Below, one piece after another: positions 1-9,558 of a DNA stretch of 64,000 bases (positions are counted from its first letter, which is position 1; the number at the start of each line of letters is the position of its first letter). The translations under genes and the position numbers were made by a program. Where the stretch lies: positions 62,001 to 126,000 of the forward strand of contig NZ_JAKUMM010000011.1 in NCBI RefSeq assembly GCF_022601735.1, given 5' to 3'. The notes below the pieces were generated by a model. The model was given only the letters and a program-made list of their open reading frames with translations. It did not search any database and had not been told where the DNA came from. Origin of the DNA: Atopomonas sediminilitoris. Its GTDB lineage: Bacteria; Pseudomonadota; Gammaproteobacteria; Pseudomonadales; Pseudomonadaceae.

Positions 1-348
1 GGATAAGAACGCCGGATGCACATAATCCATCCAACCGAGTCGCTCGGCGGTTAAAAAAGCGCCGGCTAACATGTCGTAGCGACCGCTTTTAACTTCTTTT
101 TGCGCCCGCGACCAAGGGCCGGTGTACATCACCTCAACCGCAATTCCAAGCTCACTACCTAATCGCTTGAGCAGGTCAGCGTTAGCACCGATCAGGTGCT
201 GTTTATCATTGGGGTCGCGCCACAAGTACGGTGGGTACTCAGGATTGCCTGTGACCAATAAGCGATCACACACATGCTCCTGCGCCATTAGCGAAGCACC
301 CAAAAAAAACTGCAGCAAAAACAGCGACATCAAGCCGGCCTTAAGCAC
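1..348 (-). CDS. Periplasmic solute-binding protein, family 3 (partial, cut by window start)
   Basis: The first 116 residues are visible, reading leftward off the window edge. The frame opens with GTG at 348, preceded by AGGAG seven bases upstream; an ATG lies six codons inside at 330. A hydrophobic signal sequence ends near residue 22 (SLMAQ). It is followed by a beta strand and the NPEYPPYLW and ANADLLKRLGSELG segments typical of the ABC-type amino-acid binding fold (SBP_bac_3 / PBPb). YDMLAGAFLTAERLGWMDY matches the family's later ligand-site region. The likely role is a periplasmic binding protein for a polar small molecule, or a stand-alone sensor-like SBP. The ligand cannot be inferred. 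It is divergent from the hydrolase gene at 428. Confidence 0.75.
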   Translation of the reverse strand, partial: MLKAGLMSLFLLQFFLGASLMAQEHVCDRLLVTGNPEYPPYLWRDPNDKQHLIGANADLLKRLGSELGIAVEVMYTGPWSRAQKEVKSGRYDMLAGAFLTAERLGWMDYVHPAFLS

Positions 349-427
349 AGTTAAACTCCTGCAGCCGTGAATTAATCCATCTCTATGCTAGTGTAGCCGA
401 GCTTGCAGCCCCCTATGGATAGATATC

Positions 428-1366
428 ATGCTCAAAAAAATCGGCCTCACCTTGGTGCTATTAATTGTCGGCGCCGGCATTACCCTCTACAGCTACCCAC
501 CGGCCTTACTCGGCGTAGCGCAACACTATGAACTTCTGCGCGCAGGCTTAAGCGGCGACCAAGCCCGCAGCGGACAAATCAATTACCGCTTTTACCACGG
601 CGGCCCAGCAGATGCGCCGGTTATCGTGATGATTCACGGTTTTGGCGCTAACAAAGATAACTGGGTACGCATGGCCCGCCACTTCACCCAAGATTATCAA
701 GTGCTGGCCATTGACCTGCCGGGCTTCGGTGACAGCGACAAACCCGACAACGTGAGTTACGACGTCGGCAGCCAAGCCGAACGCGTGGTTAAGTTGATGG
801 ACGAGCTTGAAGTAGCGCGCTTTCACGTGGTGGGCAACTCCATGGGCGGGCACATCAGCGCCTTGATCGCCGCGCGCCACCCAGAGCGCATCCTCAGTGT
901 CGGCTTGATCGACAATGGCGGCATCGAAGCACCCAACAAAAGCGAGCTGTTCATCCGCCTTGAAAAAGGCGAGCCAAATCCGTTGGTGGTCTACAAAGCC
1001 GAAGACTTTGATCAACTGATGGATTTTGTCTTTGTGAAACGTCCACCGCTACCTGCGCCGCTAAAGCAGCACTTTGCTGACGAAGCCCTGGCCAACCAAG
1101 CGATGAATGACAAAATCTTTACCCACCTGCGCGAGCGCTACATCCCGCTAGAGCCCGAGCTGCCCAAAATCAAAGCCCCCACACTGGTGTTATGGGGTGA
1201 TAAAGACCGTGTGCTGGACGTTAGCAGCATCGAGGTGATGAAGCCGCTTTTAGCCAAGCCAACCATTGTTGTCATGAAAGACTGCGGACACGCACCGATG
1301 ATCGAGCGACCAGAAGAAACCGCCGAACACTATCGCCGCTTCTTAACCGCCAACAGCGCCGACTGA
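428..1366 (+). CDS. Alpha/beta hydrolase, lipase-like, membrane-anchored or secreted
   Basis: This 312-residue protein has an N-terminal hydrophobic segment (residues 5-22) that could be a signal anchor, then an alpha/beta hydrolase fold. The oxyanion HG pair is at 70-71 (MIHGFGANKDNW), the nucleophile elbow GNSMGG places Ser138, a candidate Asp is Asp260 (or Asp258) in LWGDKD, and the catalytic His is His288 in CGHAP. The arrangement resembles bacterial triacylglycerol lipases of the Moraxella Lip3 type, so an ester or lipid substrate is likely but not shown. A strong hairpin terminator follows directly and is shared with the convergent fadH gene. Confidence 0.8.
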   Translation: MLKKIGLTLVLLIVGAGITLYSYPPALLGVAQHYELLRAGLSGDQARSGQINYRFYHGGPADAPVIVMIHGFGANKDNWVRMARHFTQDYQVLAIDLPGFGDSDKPDNVSYDVGSQAERVVKLMDELEVARFHVVGNSMGGHISALIAARHPERILSVGLIDNGGIEAPNKSELFIRLEKGEPNPLVVYKAEDFDQLMDFVFVKRPPLPAPLKQHFADEALANQAMNDKIFTHLRERYIPLEPELPKIKAPTLVLWGDKDRVLDVSSIEVMKPLLAKPTIVVMKDCGHAPMIERPEETAEHYRRFLTANSAD

Positions 1367-1382
1367 CGATTAAACAGGCACA

Positions 1383-1413
1383 AAAAAGGGCATGCCGCGG
1401 CATGCCCTTTTTT
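1383..1413. terminator. Bidirectional intrinsic terminator between hydrolase and fadH
   Basis: A nine-base stem (gggcatgcc/ggcatgccc) is flanked by an A run on the left and a T run on the right. It can therefore stop transcription from both convergent genes. Confidence 0.85.
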
Positions 1414-1428
1414 ATCGTGCGCCAGTGC

Positions 1429-3465
1429 TTACAGCTCAGCCGCCAAACGCGAACCTTGGTTGATTGCACGCTTAGCGTCCAGCTCGGCCGCCACATCAGC
1501 ACCACCAATCAGGTGCACGGACTGATTAGCCGCCAACAGCCCCTCTTGCAATTCGCGCAGCGGCTCTTGGCCGGCACACAGAATCACGGTATCGACGGGC
1601 AATACCTTCGGCTCACCGCCGGCGATGCTCAGATGCAAACCCGCATCGTCGATCTTTAAGTAATCACAGGCGCTGATCATCTGCACTTGCTTGTTTTTCA
1701 GTGTGCTGCGGTGAATCCAGCCTGTGGTTTTACCCAAGCCATCACCCACTTTGCTCTTCTTGCGTTGCAGCAAGAACACTTCACGTGCGGGCTCTTCGTG
1801 CACGGGCTTAACGCCGGCCACACCGCCGCGCGCATTCAGCGCCTGATCGATACCCCACTCTTGCCAGAACGCTTCGCGCGACAAGCTGGTGGACTCGCCT
1901 TTCTGAGTAATCAGCTCCGACACGTCGAAACCAATACCGCCTGCACCGATCACCGCCACTTTATCGCCCACCGGCTTACGACCCAAAATGGCGTCGAGGT
2001 AGCTGATCACTTTGGCGTGTTCAACACCTGGAATACCCGGCACACGCGGAGCAATACCGGTAGCTAGGATGATTTCATCAAAGCCGCCCGCCACCAGATC
2101 TTCCACGCTGACACGGGTGTTCAGCTTCAGCTCAACACCGGTGACCTCGATACGCTTGGTGAAGTAACGCAGCGTTTCGTAGAACTCTTCTTTGCCCGGA
2201 ATGCGCTTAGCCACGTTGAACTGGCCACCCACTTCGCTGCCGGCATCAAACAGCGTCACGCTGTGACCGCGCTCGGCCGCCACGGTAGAGGCCGCCAAAC
2301 CTGCAGGGCCGGCGCCGACCACGGCGATCTTCTTCACTTGAGTTACAGGGATGTAATTCAGTTCAGTTTCATGACAAGCACGAGGGTTAACCAAGCAGCT
2401 GGTCAGCTTGCCACTGAAAGTGTGGTCCAAGCAGGCCTGGTTACAGCCGATACAGGTGTTGATCTCATCCGCACGGCCTTCAGCCGCCTTATTCACGAAA
2501 TCCGGATCAGCCAAGAATGGACGCGCCATCGACACCATGTCCGCATCGCCTTCGGCCAGCACTTGCTCGGCGACCTCAGGGGTATTGATGCGGTTGGTGG
2601 TCACCAACGGAATGCTCACCGCGCCACGCAGCTTTGCAGTCACCTTGGTAAACGCCGCACGCGGCACCATGGTCGCGATGGTCGGTACGCGGGCTTCGTG
2701 CCAGCCGATACCGGTATTGATGATGGTGGCGCCAGCTGCTTCGATCGCTTTGGCCAGCTGCACGATTTCTTCCCAGTTACTGCCGCCTTCAAGCAGATCC
2801 AGCATCGACAGGCGATAGATAATGATGAAGTTGGTGCCTACTTTTTCCCGCACGCGACGCACAATTTCGATCGGCAGACGGATGCGGTTTTCGTAGCTAC
2901 CACCCCACTCATCGGTGCGCTGGTTGGTGTGCGCGGCGATGAACTGGTTAATGAAGTAGCCTTCAGAACCCATGATTTCAACACCGTCATAACCGGCTTG
3001 CTGGGCCAGCGCTGAGCAATTGACGAAATCAGCGATTTGCTTTTCGATGCCGTCGGCATCCAGCTCGGTGGGCTTGAACGGGTTGATCGGCGCTTGAATC
3101 GCCGACGGCGCTACTGATTTGGGGCTATAGGCATAACGACCGGCGTGCAGAATTTGCATGCAGATCTTGCCGCCGGCTTCGTGCACGGCTTGGGTAACGA
3201 CTTTGTGCTTTTCTGCTTCTTCAGCCGTGGTCAGCTTGGCTGCGCCCGAATACACACCGCCTTCGTCGTTGGGGCCAATACCGCCGGTCACCATCAGACC
3301 AACACCGCCGCGCGCACGCTCGGCAAAATAAGCGGCCATGCGCTCAAAGCCACCGGGACGCTCTTCAAGGCCGGTGTGCATAGAGCCCATCAGGGTACGG
3401 TTTTTCAGCGTGGTAAAGCCTAAATCAAGCGGCGCTAACAAGTTCGGGTACAAAGCGGCGGTCAT
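1429..3465 (-). CDS. fadH: 2,4-dienoyl-CoA reductase (NADPH)
   Basis: The enzyme reduces 2,4-dienoyl-CoA intermediates during beta-oxidation of unsaturated fatty acids. The 678-residue protein has the family's three parts. An N-terminal OYE-type FMN barrel carries Tyr170 and His256 in the positions of the E. coli active-site pair. A 4Fe-4S ligand set follows at Cys338, Cys341, Cys345 and Cys357. A C-terminal NADPH/FAD module begins with VVGAGPAGL at 382-390. The ATG at 3465 is chosen because GGAGG lies just upstream and the E. coli protein is 672 residues; the open frame continues 34 codons further without family support. Confidence 0.95.
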   Translation of the reverse strand: MTAALYPNLLAPLDLGFTTLKNRTLMGSMHTGLEERPGGFERMAAYFAERARGGVGLMVTGGIGPNDEGGVYSGAAKLTTAEEAEKHKVVTQAVHEAGGKICMQILHAGRYAYSPKSVAPSAIQAPINPFKPTELDADGIEKQIADFVNCSALAQQAGYDGVEIMGSEGYFINQFIAAHTNQRTDEWGGSYENRIRLPIEIVRRVREKVGTNFIIIYRLSMLDLLEGGSNWEEIVQLAKAIEAAGATIINTGIGWHEARVPTIATMVPRAAFTKVTAKLRGAVSIPLVTTNRINTPEVAEQVLAEGDADMVSMARPFLADPDFVNKAAEGRADEINTCIGCNQACLDHTFSGKLTSCLVNPRACHETELNYIPVTQVKKIAVVGAGPAGLAASTVAAERGHSVTLFDAGSEVGGQFNVAKRIPGKEEFYETLRYFTKRIEVTGVELKLNTRVSVEDLVAGGFDEIILATGIAPRVPGIPGVEHAKVISYLDAILGRKPVGDKVAVIGAGGIGFDVSELITQKGESTSLSREAFWQEWGIDQALNARGGVAGVKPVHEEPAREVFLLQRKKSKVGDGLGKTTGWIHRSTLKNKQVQMISACDYLKIDDAGLHLSIAGGEPKVLPVDTVILCAGQEPLRELQEGLLAANQSVHLIGGADVAAELDAKRAINQGSRLAAEL

Positions 3466-3607
3466 GGAACCTCCAAACAAGCTGATTTCACAGAGCTGCC
3501 AAGGCATTATAGAAAGCGCCTTAGTCAGGGTTGAACAGACGATAAGCCCACAAGCTTTGTGCCACAATAACCCTAATTAACAACTTAATAACCCAATAGA
3601 ACAGCCT

Positions 3608-4771
3608 ATGCCCCTTGCACTGCCGCATCGCCTCTTTCATCGCTCCTTTCGACGCTTAGCCTTGCCTAGCCTGATTGGCTTGAGCTTGCTGGCCTTTCTG
3701 TTTGCGTGGACTCAGATTCGCCCCGTGGAGCTGTACCTGTCTGATCTGCGCGCGGAAGTGGCGTTAAATGTCGGCAGCGACCAAGGGCGCGGCAATCTAC
3801 TGGGCATTGAACCGCGCCTGTACCCCGGCGACTATCAAAGTGCCGGCCGCTTGTATCTCAAGCTCCAAGGTCACCTGCGCGAAGCGCATCGCAATGGCCT
3901 GCTGAATGACAAAACCGTGGTGGTGTTTCCCGAGCATATCGGCACCTGGTTGGTCGCCGCCAACGCCAAGCCCCATGTCTACAGCGCGGACACCTTGCTG
4001 GCCGCCACCCATTGGCTGATCGCTAGCCGCCCCTTTGATTACATTGAGGCGCTGTGGAGCAGCCAAGCGATCGATCGCTCCAAGGCCGCCGTGTTCAAAA
4101 TGCACGCACAGTACATGGCCGAGAACTATCAACAGGTCTTCGCCTCATTGGCCAGCGAGTTCAACGTCACCGTCGTGGCAGGCTCTATTTTGTTGCCCAA
4201 CCCCAGCCTCGTGGATGGCCAGTTACTCCCAGGCGATGGCCCGCTGTACAACGTAACCCTGACTTTTGACCGTGAAGGCCGTCCACTGGGCTTACCGCAA
4301 CGCAAAGTCTTCCCGATCGATTCAGAGCTGGACTTCACCGAGCCCGGCCAGGCTAGTCAGTTTGGCGTACTGCAAACACCTGCCGGGCGTTTAGGCGTGT
4401 TGCTGGGCGCCGACAGCCTGCAAGAAAGCAACTACGCGCCACTGGCCTTGGGCAGCAGTCAACTGTTAGTCGTGCCGGCGTTTTTGCGTGGCACCGGACA
4501 ATGGCATGCGCTATGGGAAGGCTTAGATGGCTCGCTGCCCGGCGATGACACCCCCGAGCCTGGCGAGTTGACCGAAGAGCAAGCCTGGCATCAGCTAGCA
4601 CTGGGCGGCCAAATTGGTAAAAGCGGCGCGGTTGCAGGGATGACTGTTTTCTCTCGCGGCCAACTGTGGGACTTAGACACCGACGGTCGCAGCTTTATCG
4701 CCCTGCCCGGCCAGCCGGTGCAAGGCGTGGATGACGGTAAAATCGCCAAACTTCTGAACTTATGGCTGTAA
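3608..4771 (+). CDS. Nitrilase-fold (carbon-nitrogen hydrolase family) membrane-anchored protein lacking the catalytic Cys
   Basis: This 387-residue protein has one transmembrane segment (about 18-36) and then a nitrilase-superfamily domain. Glu109 (VVVFPEHIG) and Lys233 (PQRKVFPI) match the catalytic Glu and Lys. The segment that should carry the nucleophilic Cys (usual form ICYD) reads VLLGADSLQ, with Gly267 in that place. The fold is therefore recognisable, but hydrolysis by the standard mechanism is doubtful. The gene overlaps the following AraC regulator by 10 bases, so the two are probably co-expressed and may form a sensing pair. No ribosome binding site is obvious before the ATG. Confidence 0.7.
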   Translation: MPLALPHRLFHRSFRRLALPSLIGLSLLAFLFAWTQIRPVELYLSDLRAEVALNVGSDQGRGNLLGIEPRLYPGDYQSAGRLYLKLQGHLREAHRNGLLNDKTVVVFPEHIGTWLVAANAKPHVYSADTLLAATHWLIASRPFDYIEALWSSQAIDRSKAAVFKMHAQYMAENYQQVFASLASEFNVTVVAGSILLPNPSLVDGQLLPGDGPLYNVTLTFDREGRPLGLPQRKVFPIDSELDFTEPGQASQFGVLQTPAGRLGVLLGADSLQESNYAPLALGSSQLLVVPAFLRGTGQWHALWEGLDGSLPGDDTPEPGELTEEQAWHQLALGGQIGKSGAVAGMTVFSRGQLWDLDTDGRSFIALPGQPVQGVDDGKIAKLLNLWL

Positions 4772-5802
4772 ATCGCTTTCGCGTACGCCTAGGCGATCTC
4801 TCGGTCGCCTTTATTCACAACCTACTGCGCACGGTAGAAGGCCTCGGCCATGACAGCCAAAGCCTGCGTGACACCTTTGCCTTAAGCCCTGCGCGCTTGG
4901 CTGAGCCAGACGGTCGACTGTCGATCCCACGCTACATGCGCCTTGGTCACGCGGCGATTCAACTGAGCGGACGCGAAGACTTAGGGCTGCTCACCGGCAG
5001 TCGCCATGGCGCGGCTGATTTAGGGCTGGCCGGCGTGCTCGCCCGTGCTGCTCCGACCCTGCGCGAAGCGCTGGCGTGCATCACCGAGTACGAAAGTCTG
5101 TACGCGCAAAACTACCGCGGGCAATCCAGTCTGCATGAAGATGCCCAAGGCGCTTGGCTGCGCTTTTATTCCATCAGCCCTTACAACGATTACAACCGCT
5201 TTGTGGTGGACTCCGTGCTCGCCGGCTGGGCCAGTCAAATTCGCCACTTTGCCTCTAATGCTCAGTGCATTGAGCGCGTACACATCGAGTTTGCAGCGCC
5301 CACTTACCATGAACAGTACGCTCAGCACTTTGCCGCGCCGGTTGAATTTAACTGCCCACGCAATCAACTTCGCCTCAGCAAAGCTGCCCTCGACACTGCC
5401 CTGCCCGAGCACTGCCCGAGCACGTGGAACAAGCTCAAGCAAATCGCCGAGCGCGAGCGTGAGCAGCGCACCTATACGCGCTCAATGCGAGAAAAAGTGA
5501 TTCAGCAACTCGGCCCGCTGTTATTAGGCCACGAACCGGACATCGATGATGTCGCCGCCCGGCTTGGCCTACCCAGCTGGACCTTACGGCGCAAACTCAG
5601 CGATGAAGGCAGCGGCTTTCGTCAGCTGCTCAACGAAACCCGCCACGACCTCGCCACCACCTATGTGCGCGACACCGATTTAAGCTTTGGTGAAATCGCC
5701 TACTTGCTAGGCTTTGCTTCCGCCGGTGCCTTTCAGCGCGCGTTTAAACGCTGGAGCGGCAGCACCCCAGGTGACTACCGCCGCCAGCAACGTCGCGGTT
5801 AG
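4762..5802 (+). CDS. AraC-family transcriptional regulator (OruR/ArgR-like)
   Basis: The protein has 346 residues. An N-terminal arabinose-binding-like domain of the OruR type spans roughly residues 15-210. A C-terminal double helix-turn-helix spans roughly 240-340, with the second motif around LSFGEIAYLLGFASAGAFQR and the typical closing FKRWSGSTPGDYR. It starts inside the end of the nitrilase-fold gene (10-base overlap), implying translational coupling. It ends 4 bases inside the convergent SDR gene. The inducer and targets cannot be read from the sequence; the adjacent genes are the natural candidates. Confidence 0.85.
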   Translation: MAVNRFRVRLGDLSVAFIHNLLRTVEGLGHDSQSLRDTFALSPARLAEPDGRLSIPRYMRLGHAAIQLSGREDLGLLTGSRHGAADLGLAGVLARAAPTLREALACITEYESLYAQNYRGQSSLHEDAQGAWLRFYSISPYNDYNRFVVDSVLAGWASQIRHFASNAQCIERVHIEFAAPTYHEQYAQHFAAPVEFNCPRNQLRLSKAALDTALPEHCPSTWNKLKQIAEREREQRTYTRSMREKVIQQLGPLLLGHEPDIDDVAARLGLPSWTLRRKLSDEGSGFRQLLNETRHDLATTYVRDTDLSFGEIAYLLGFASAGAFQRAFKRWSGSTPGDYRRQQRRG

Positions 5803-6620
5803 CTGCTCTGAGCCGCCTTAGCCTTGTGCAGCATTTTCGAGGTCATGCTGGTCATTTCATCGTAGATCGCTTGCGGCTGCTGACGCTTGATCTGCCAAGC
5901 CATGCGACCTTGCTCGTGGGGCAGAATCATGAACTCGCCCTTGGCCACCTCGGTGTAGATGTAATCGGCAATCTCTTCAGCACTGATCGGTGAGCCGGCC
6001 AGCAGCTTAGCGACCTCACCTTTCATGCTCTGGCTCGGGCCATGGAAAGAGTCCAGCAAGTTAGTCTGGAAAAACGACGGACACACCACGTGCACGCCAA
6101 CACCTTGCGGCGCTAATTCGATCAGCAAGCTCTCGGACAAGGCCACCACACCGGCCTTGGCCACGTTGTAGTTGCTCATCGCCGGCCCTTGCATCAGCGC
6201 CGCCATGGAAGCGATGTTGATGATCTTGCCTTGGCTTTTCAGCAGCTGCGGCAAGAACGCCTTGCAGCCTTTCACCACCCCCATCAAGTTGATCGACAGC
6301 TGCCAATCCCAATCATCGAGCGACAACTGATTGAAGAAACCACCGGATGCCACACCGGCGTTATTGATGACGATATCGATACCGCCCAACTGGGCTTCGC
6401 AAGCCTCGGCCAACGCCGTGAGCTGGCTGTAATCACGCACATCACAACGACGGGTAAAACCGCTGCCACCGGCGGCCTTGACCATGCTGAGGGTTTGCGC
6501 GAGACCTTCATCGTTAACGTCCGACAGCGCCAACTGTGCGCCTTCTTTGGCCCAGCGCAGTGCCATTTCGCGACCCAAGCCCGAGCCTGCGCCCGTGATC
6601 ATTACGCGTTGTGTGGTCAT
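5799..6620 (-). CDS. Short-chain dehydrogenase/reductase
   Basis: This is a 273-residue classical SDR. The cofactor glycine motif TGAGSGLG is at 9-16, NNAG at 86-89, and the catalytic Ser138, Tyr151 and Lys155 (YNVAK) are all present. It is therefore expected to be an active NAD(P)-dependent oxidoreductase. The Asp after the second strand (LSDVND) suggests NAD(H) preference, which is an inference. The ATG at 6620 follows AAGGAA; the upstream codons in the frame have no family counterpart. The tail overlaps the convergent araC-type gene by four bases. The substrate is unknown. Confidence 0.85.
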   Translation of the reverse strand: MTTQRVMITGAGSGLGREMALRWAKEGAQLALSDVNDEGLAQTLSMVKAAGGSGFTRRCDVRDYSQLTALAEACEAQLGGIDIVINNAGVASGGFFNQLSLDDWDWQLSINLMGVVKGCKAFLPQLLKSQGKIINIASMAALMQGPAMSNYNVAKAGVVALSESLLIELAPQGVGVHVVCPSFFQTNLLDSFHGPSQSMKGEVAKLLAGSPISAEEIADYIYTEVAKGEFMILPHEQGRMAWQIKRQQPQAIYDEMTSMTSKMLHKAKAAQSS

Positions 6621-6753
6621 GACAGATTCCTTAAACAGTGGTGAGGTAGCTCGCTGCAGTGTAGGCAATCTGTTGGCAAACCCCAGCTGAATCAGATTGG
6701 CGAATACTTAAGGCTCAAAGAAATCCATTGAAGCAATAGTAAGCCGTCAGCCC

Positions 6754-7377
6754 TCAGTGCTTGTCCGCCTGCAAATGGGCATTGCGGGCGGCAAAGTCGC
6801 GCTGATAACGCTCTGCGCCCATGGCATCGATTTGCTGCTCGATCAAACGTTCAAACGCTGGCAATAACGCTTGATAACTGCCGCCTTCCAACTGCTCCAA
6901 GCTATACACAATGGCCTCCAGCGTTGAGAGGGCATTCGCTTGCGGCACCTTTCGCAAGCGATAACGCGAGGGCGGCGGCGCGACGAAACTCAAGCTCGGC
7001 AGCCCCTGCAAACATGGATTGCAGTGCAGCAAGCGCTTGGCCTTGCGCCACGTGCCATCCAGCACAATCAAGCGCTGCGCCACATCTGGTGACTGAGGCA
7101 CGCCTTGCTCGACAGGCAAGGCGCCCACCGCTGGGAACAACAACCAGTTTTGCCAGCCGGGTTCAGCCAATAAGGCCGGCAGTCGCTCGAACGCTTCACC
7201 ATCCCACAGGTAACACGACGACAAGCCCAACGCGGCCAGCCGTGCAGTGTTTAGCGCATGTTGACGCTCACTGCGGTGACGCAAGATCAGTACTTGCCAA
7301 CGCGACGACAACCGCGGGATCAGCGCGCATAAGCACAAGGGCTCAGGGCGCAAACATTGAGCGCAAGTAATTCGCAT
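6754..7377 (-). CDS. tapT: DTW-domain tRNA-uridine aminocarboxypropyltransferase
   Basis: DTW-domain enzymes such as E. coli TapT transfer the 3-amino-3-carboxypropyl group of SAM to a tRNA uridine (acp3U). The 207-residue protein shows the paired cysteines CAQC and CLC near the N-terminus (5-17), the DGTW signature at 107-110 followed by RKAKRLL, and the STLEA motif further on. The ATG at 7377 has GAGAG five bases upstream and is preferred over an in-frame TTG four codons earlier. The symbol is given by family similarity. A different DTW paralogue, such as the one acting on another tRNA position, cannot be excluded. Confidence 0.75.
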   Translation of the reverse strand: MRITCAQCLRPEPLCLCALIPRLSSRWQVLILRHRSERQHALNTARLAALGLSSCYLWDGEAFERLPALLAEPGWQNWLLFPAVGALPVEQGVPQSPDVAQRLIVLDGTWRKAKRLLHCNPCLQGLPSLSFVAPPPSRYRLRKVPQANALSTLEAIVYSLEQLEGGSYQALLPAFERLIEQQIDAMGAERYQRDFAARNAHLQADKH

Positions 7378-7483
7378 AAACACTCTCAAATGCTAGTGCG
7401 ACGCTATGTCACATGGGGCGAGACGACTGTGCGCCATAGAGTACGCGGGTTATTCCATCGAGCAATAAAAGGATGCCGTTGTC

Positions 7484-9558
7484 ATGCCCCGTCGCGCCCT
7501 GCCATCTCACCTGATGACACCGATTGCCTTGGCCCTATGCCTTGGCTCAGGCCATGCCTTGGCCACGCACCCTGCCACGGATTACCAAGAGCCCGTGGAG
7601 CCGCTACGCGTCACTAAAGGCAAGCAGCAAGTGGACCCCACGCGCCCGAGCAAGCAGTGCGTGCCGAACAAGCGCATATCCCCGGCGGCGTGAGCTTGGT
7701 AGATGCCGAGCGCACCTATAAACAAGGCCGCAGCAGCACACTGCAAGACTCTTTAGGCTTAGCCACAGGCGTTTTCGTGCAACCGCGCTTTGGCTCTGAG
7801 GAGTCACGGCTGTCGATTCGTGGCTCGGGCATTCAGCGCACCTATCACCAACGTGGGATCTTGCTGATGCAAGATGGCGTGCCGATTAACTTGGCCGACG
7901 GCAGTGGCGACTTCCAGGCCATCGAACCTTTGGCGCTCGACCATATCCAAGTCTATCGCGGCGCCAATGCTTGGCAGTACGGCGTGGCGAACTTGGGTGG
8001 CGCGATCAACTTCATTACCCCCAGCGTGCATGACATGGCACCTGTAGATCTGCGCGCCGAAAGCGGCAGCTTTGGCTATCGCCGCCTCTTTGCCGGCGCA
8101 GCCCACGATTTTGGCAGCATTGACGGCACCGTCAGTGCTTCTGACTATCGCCAAGACGGCTTTCGCGAGCACAGCCGGCAAGAAAACCAACGCTATTTTG
8201 CCAATCTAGGGGGCCGCCTGAATGAGCGCCTGAGCACGCGCTTTTACTTCAGCAACATCAATAGCAACTCCGACTTACCCGGCAACCTGAGCAAAGCGCA
8301 ACTGCGCAGCGACCCCACACAAGCGGCCGCGGGTAACGTATCCGGCGACCAGCAACGCAACCTGACCCTTAACCGCGTCGGCAACCTGACCACGCTGCAA
8401 CTGAACGATGAACACAGCGTTGAGTTGACCAGCTTTTATTCCGACAAATACCTCGATCACCCGATCTTTCAAGTGCTGGATGTGCATAACGAGGACTACG
8501 GCCTACGCCTGACTCACCACTACCGCAGCCACAACGGCTATCGCCTATCCAGCGGCATTGAGCAAAGCCATGGCCGTGCGTGGGACTCCCGCTACGTCAA
8601 CAGTGCCGGCAACAAAGGCCGCAAGGTCAACGAACTGCACAACACCGCACGCAACAGCAATGTGTTTAGCCAACTGGAAGTTCCGCTAAACCAACGCTGG
8701 GCCGCCATTGTCGGGGGCGCTTGGCTACACAGCGACCGCCAGATTGATGATCGCCTACGCTGCAACGCCTTTGTCAGCAGTTTTTGTCTCAAGCAAGACG
8801 AGTCTATTGAGCAAAGCTTCACCGGCCGCGTGGGCCGTTTGGGCCTGCGTTATGACCATGCTCCCGGCATCCAGTTTTATGGCAACGTCAGCCAAAGCCA
8901 CGAACCACCGACCTTGGGGGAAATGGCCGGCGCGCAAATCATCAATAAGAACGATGCCCAAACCGCGAACACGCTCGAATTAGGCCTGCGCTGGTCCTAC
9001 GACCGGCTAGATGTCGATCTGGCGCTATACCGCAGCGAGATCCGCGATGAACTGCTGCAGCTGAACGACAGCAATGGCAATGCCCTCGGCACGATCAATG
9101 CCGACCGCACCCTGCACCAAGGGATCGAACTCGGCGGTGCACTGGCGTTTGGTCAATTCGTCGCGCGCGGCCAATACCTGTACAACGATTTCCGCTTCGA
9201 CAACGACACCACGTACGGCAACAACCCGCTGGCCGGCATTCCCTCGCAATTCCTCAAAGGCGAGCTGCTGTGGCAGCAAGGTGGCTGGTATATGGGGCCA
9301 ACCGCAGAATGGGTGCCAACGCACTACAGCGTCGACCATGCCGACACGCTGCACGCCGAAGGCTATGCCATTTGGGGGGCCAAGTTGGGCTTTCGACAAC
9401 AACAAGGCGTTGGCTTTTTTGTTGAAGGCCGCAATCTCAGCGACAAGACCTATATCGCCACCACAGGTGTCGTTGCCGATGCCAAGGGTCAAGATCAAGC
9501 GCAATTCCTACCCGGCGATGGCCGCGCCGTGTATGCCGGGGTGGAGTGGCGTTTATGA
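7484..9558 (+). CDS. TonB-dependent outer-membrane receptor (apparent frameshift near the N-terminus)
   Basis: The mature plug and barrel are encoded in one frame (open from 7618 to 9558). The plug carries the motifs SRLSIRGSGIQR, LLMQDGVPINLADG and YGVANLGGAINF, and the barrel ends in an aromatic/hydrophobic strand (YAGVEWRL). The signal peptide (MTPIALALCLGSGHALA) and the segment EPLRVT lie in another frame that starts at ATG 7484 and stops at 7693. Adding one C to the CCCC run at 7636-7639 joins the two into a continuous 691-residue receptor. The family resembles FecA-like siderophore or iron-chelate receptors; the ligand is unknown. Its stop overlaps the start of the PepSY gene (ATGA), implying coupling. 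Confidence 0.8.

Noticed and set aside
2263..3015. Open frame of 250 codons antisense to fadH
   Set aside because: Lies entirely within a certain gene and has no domain-like sequence.
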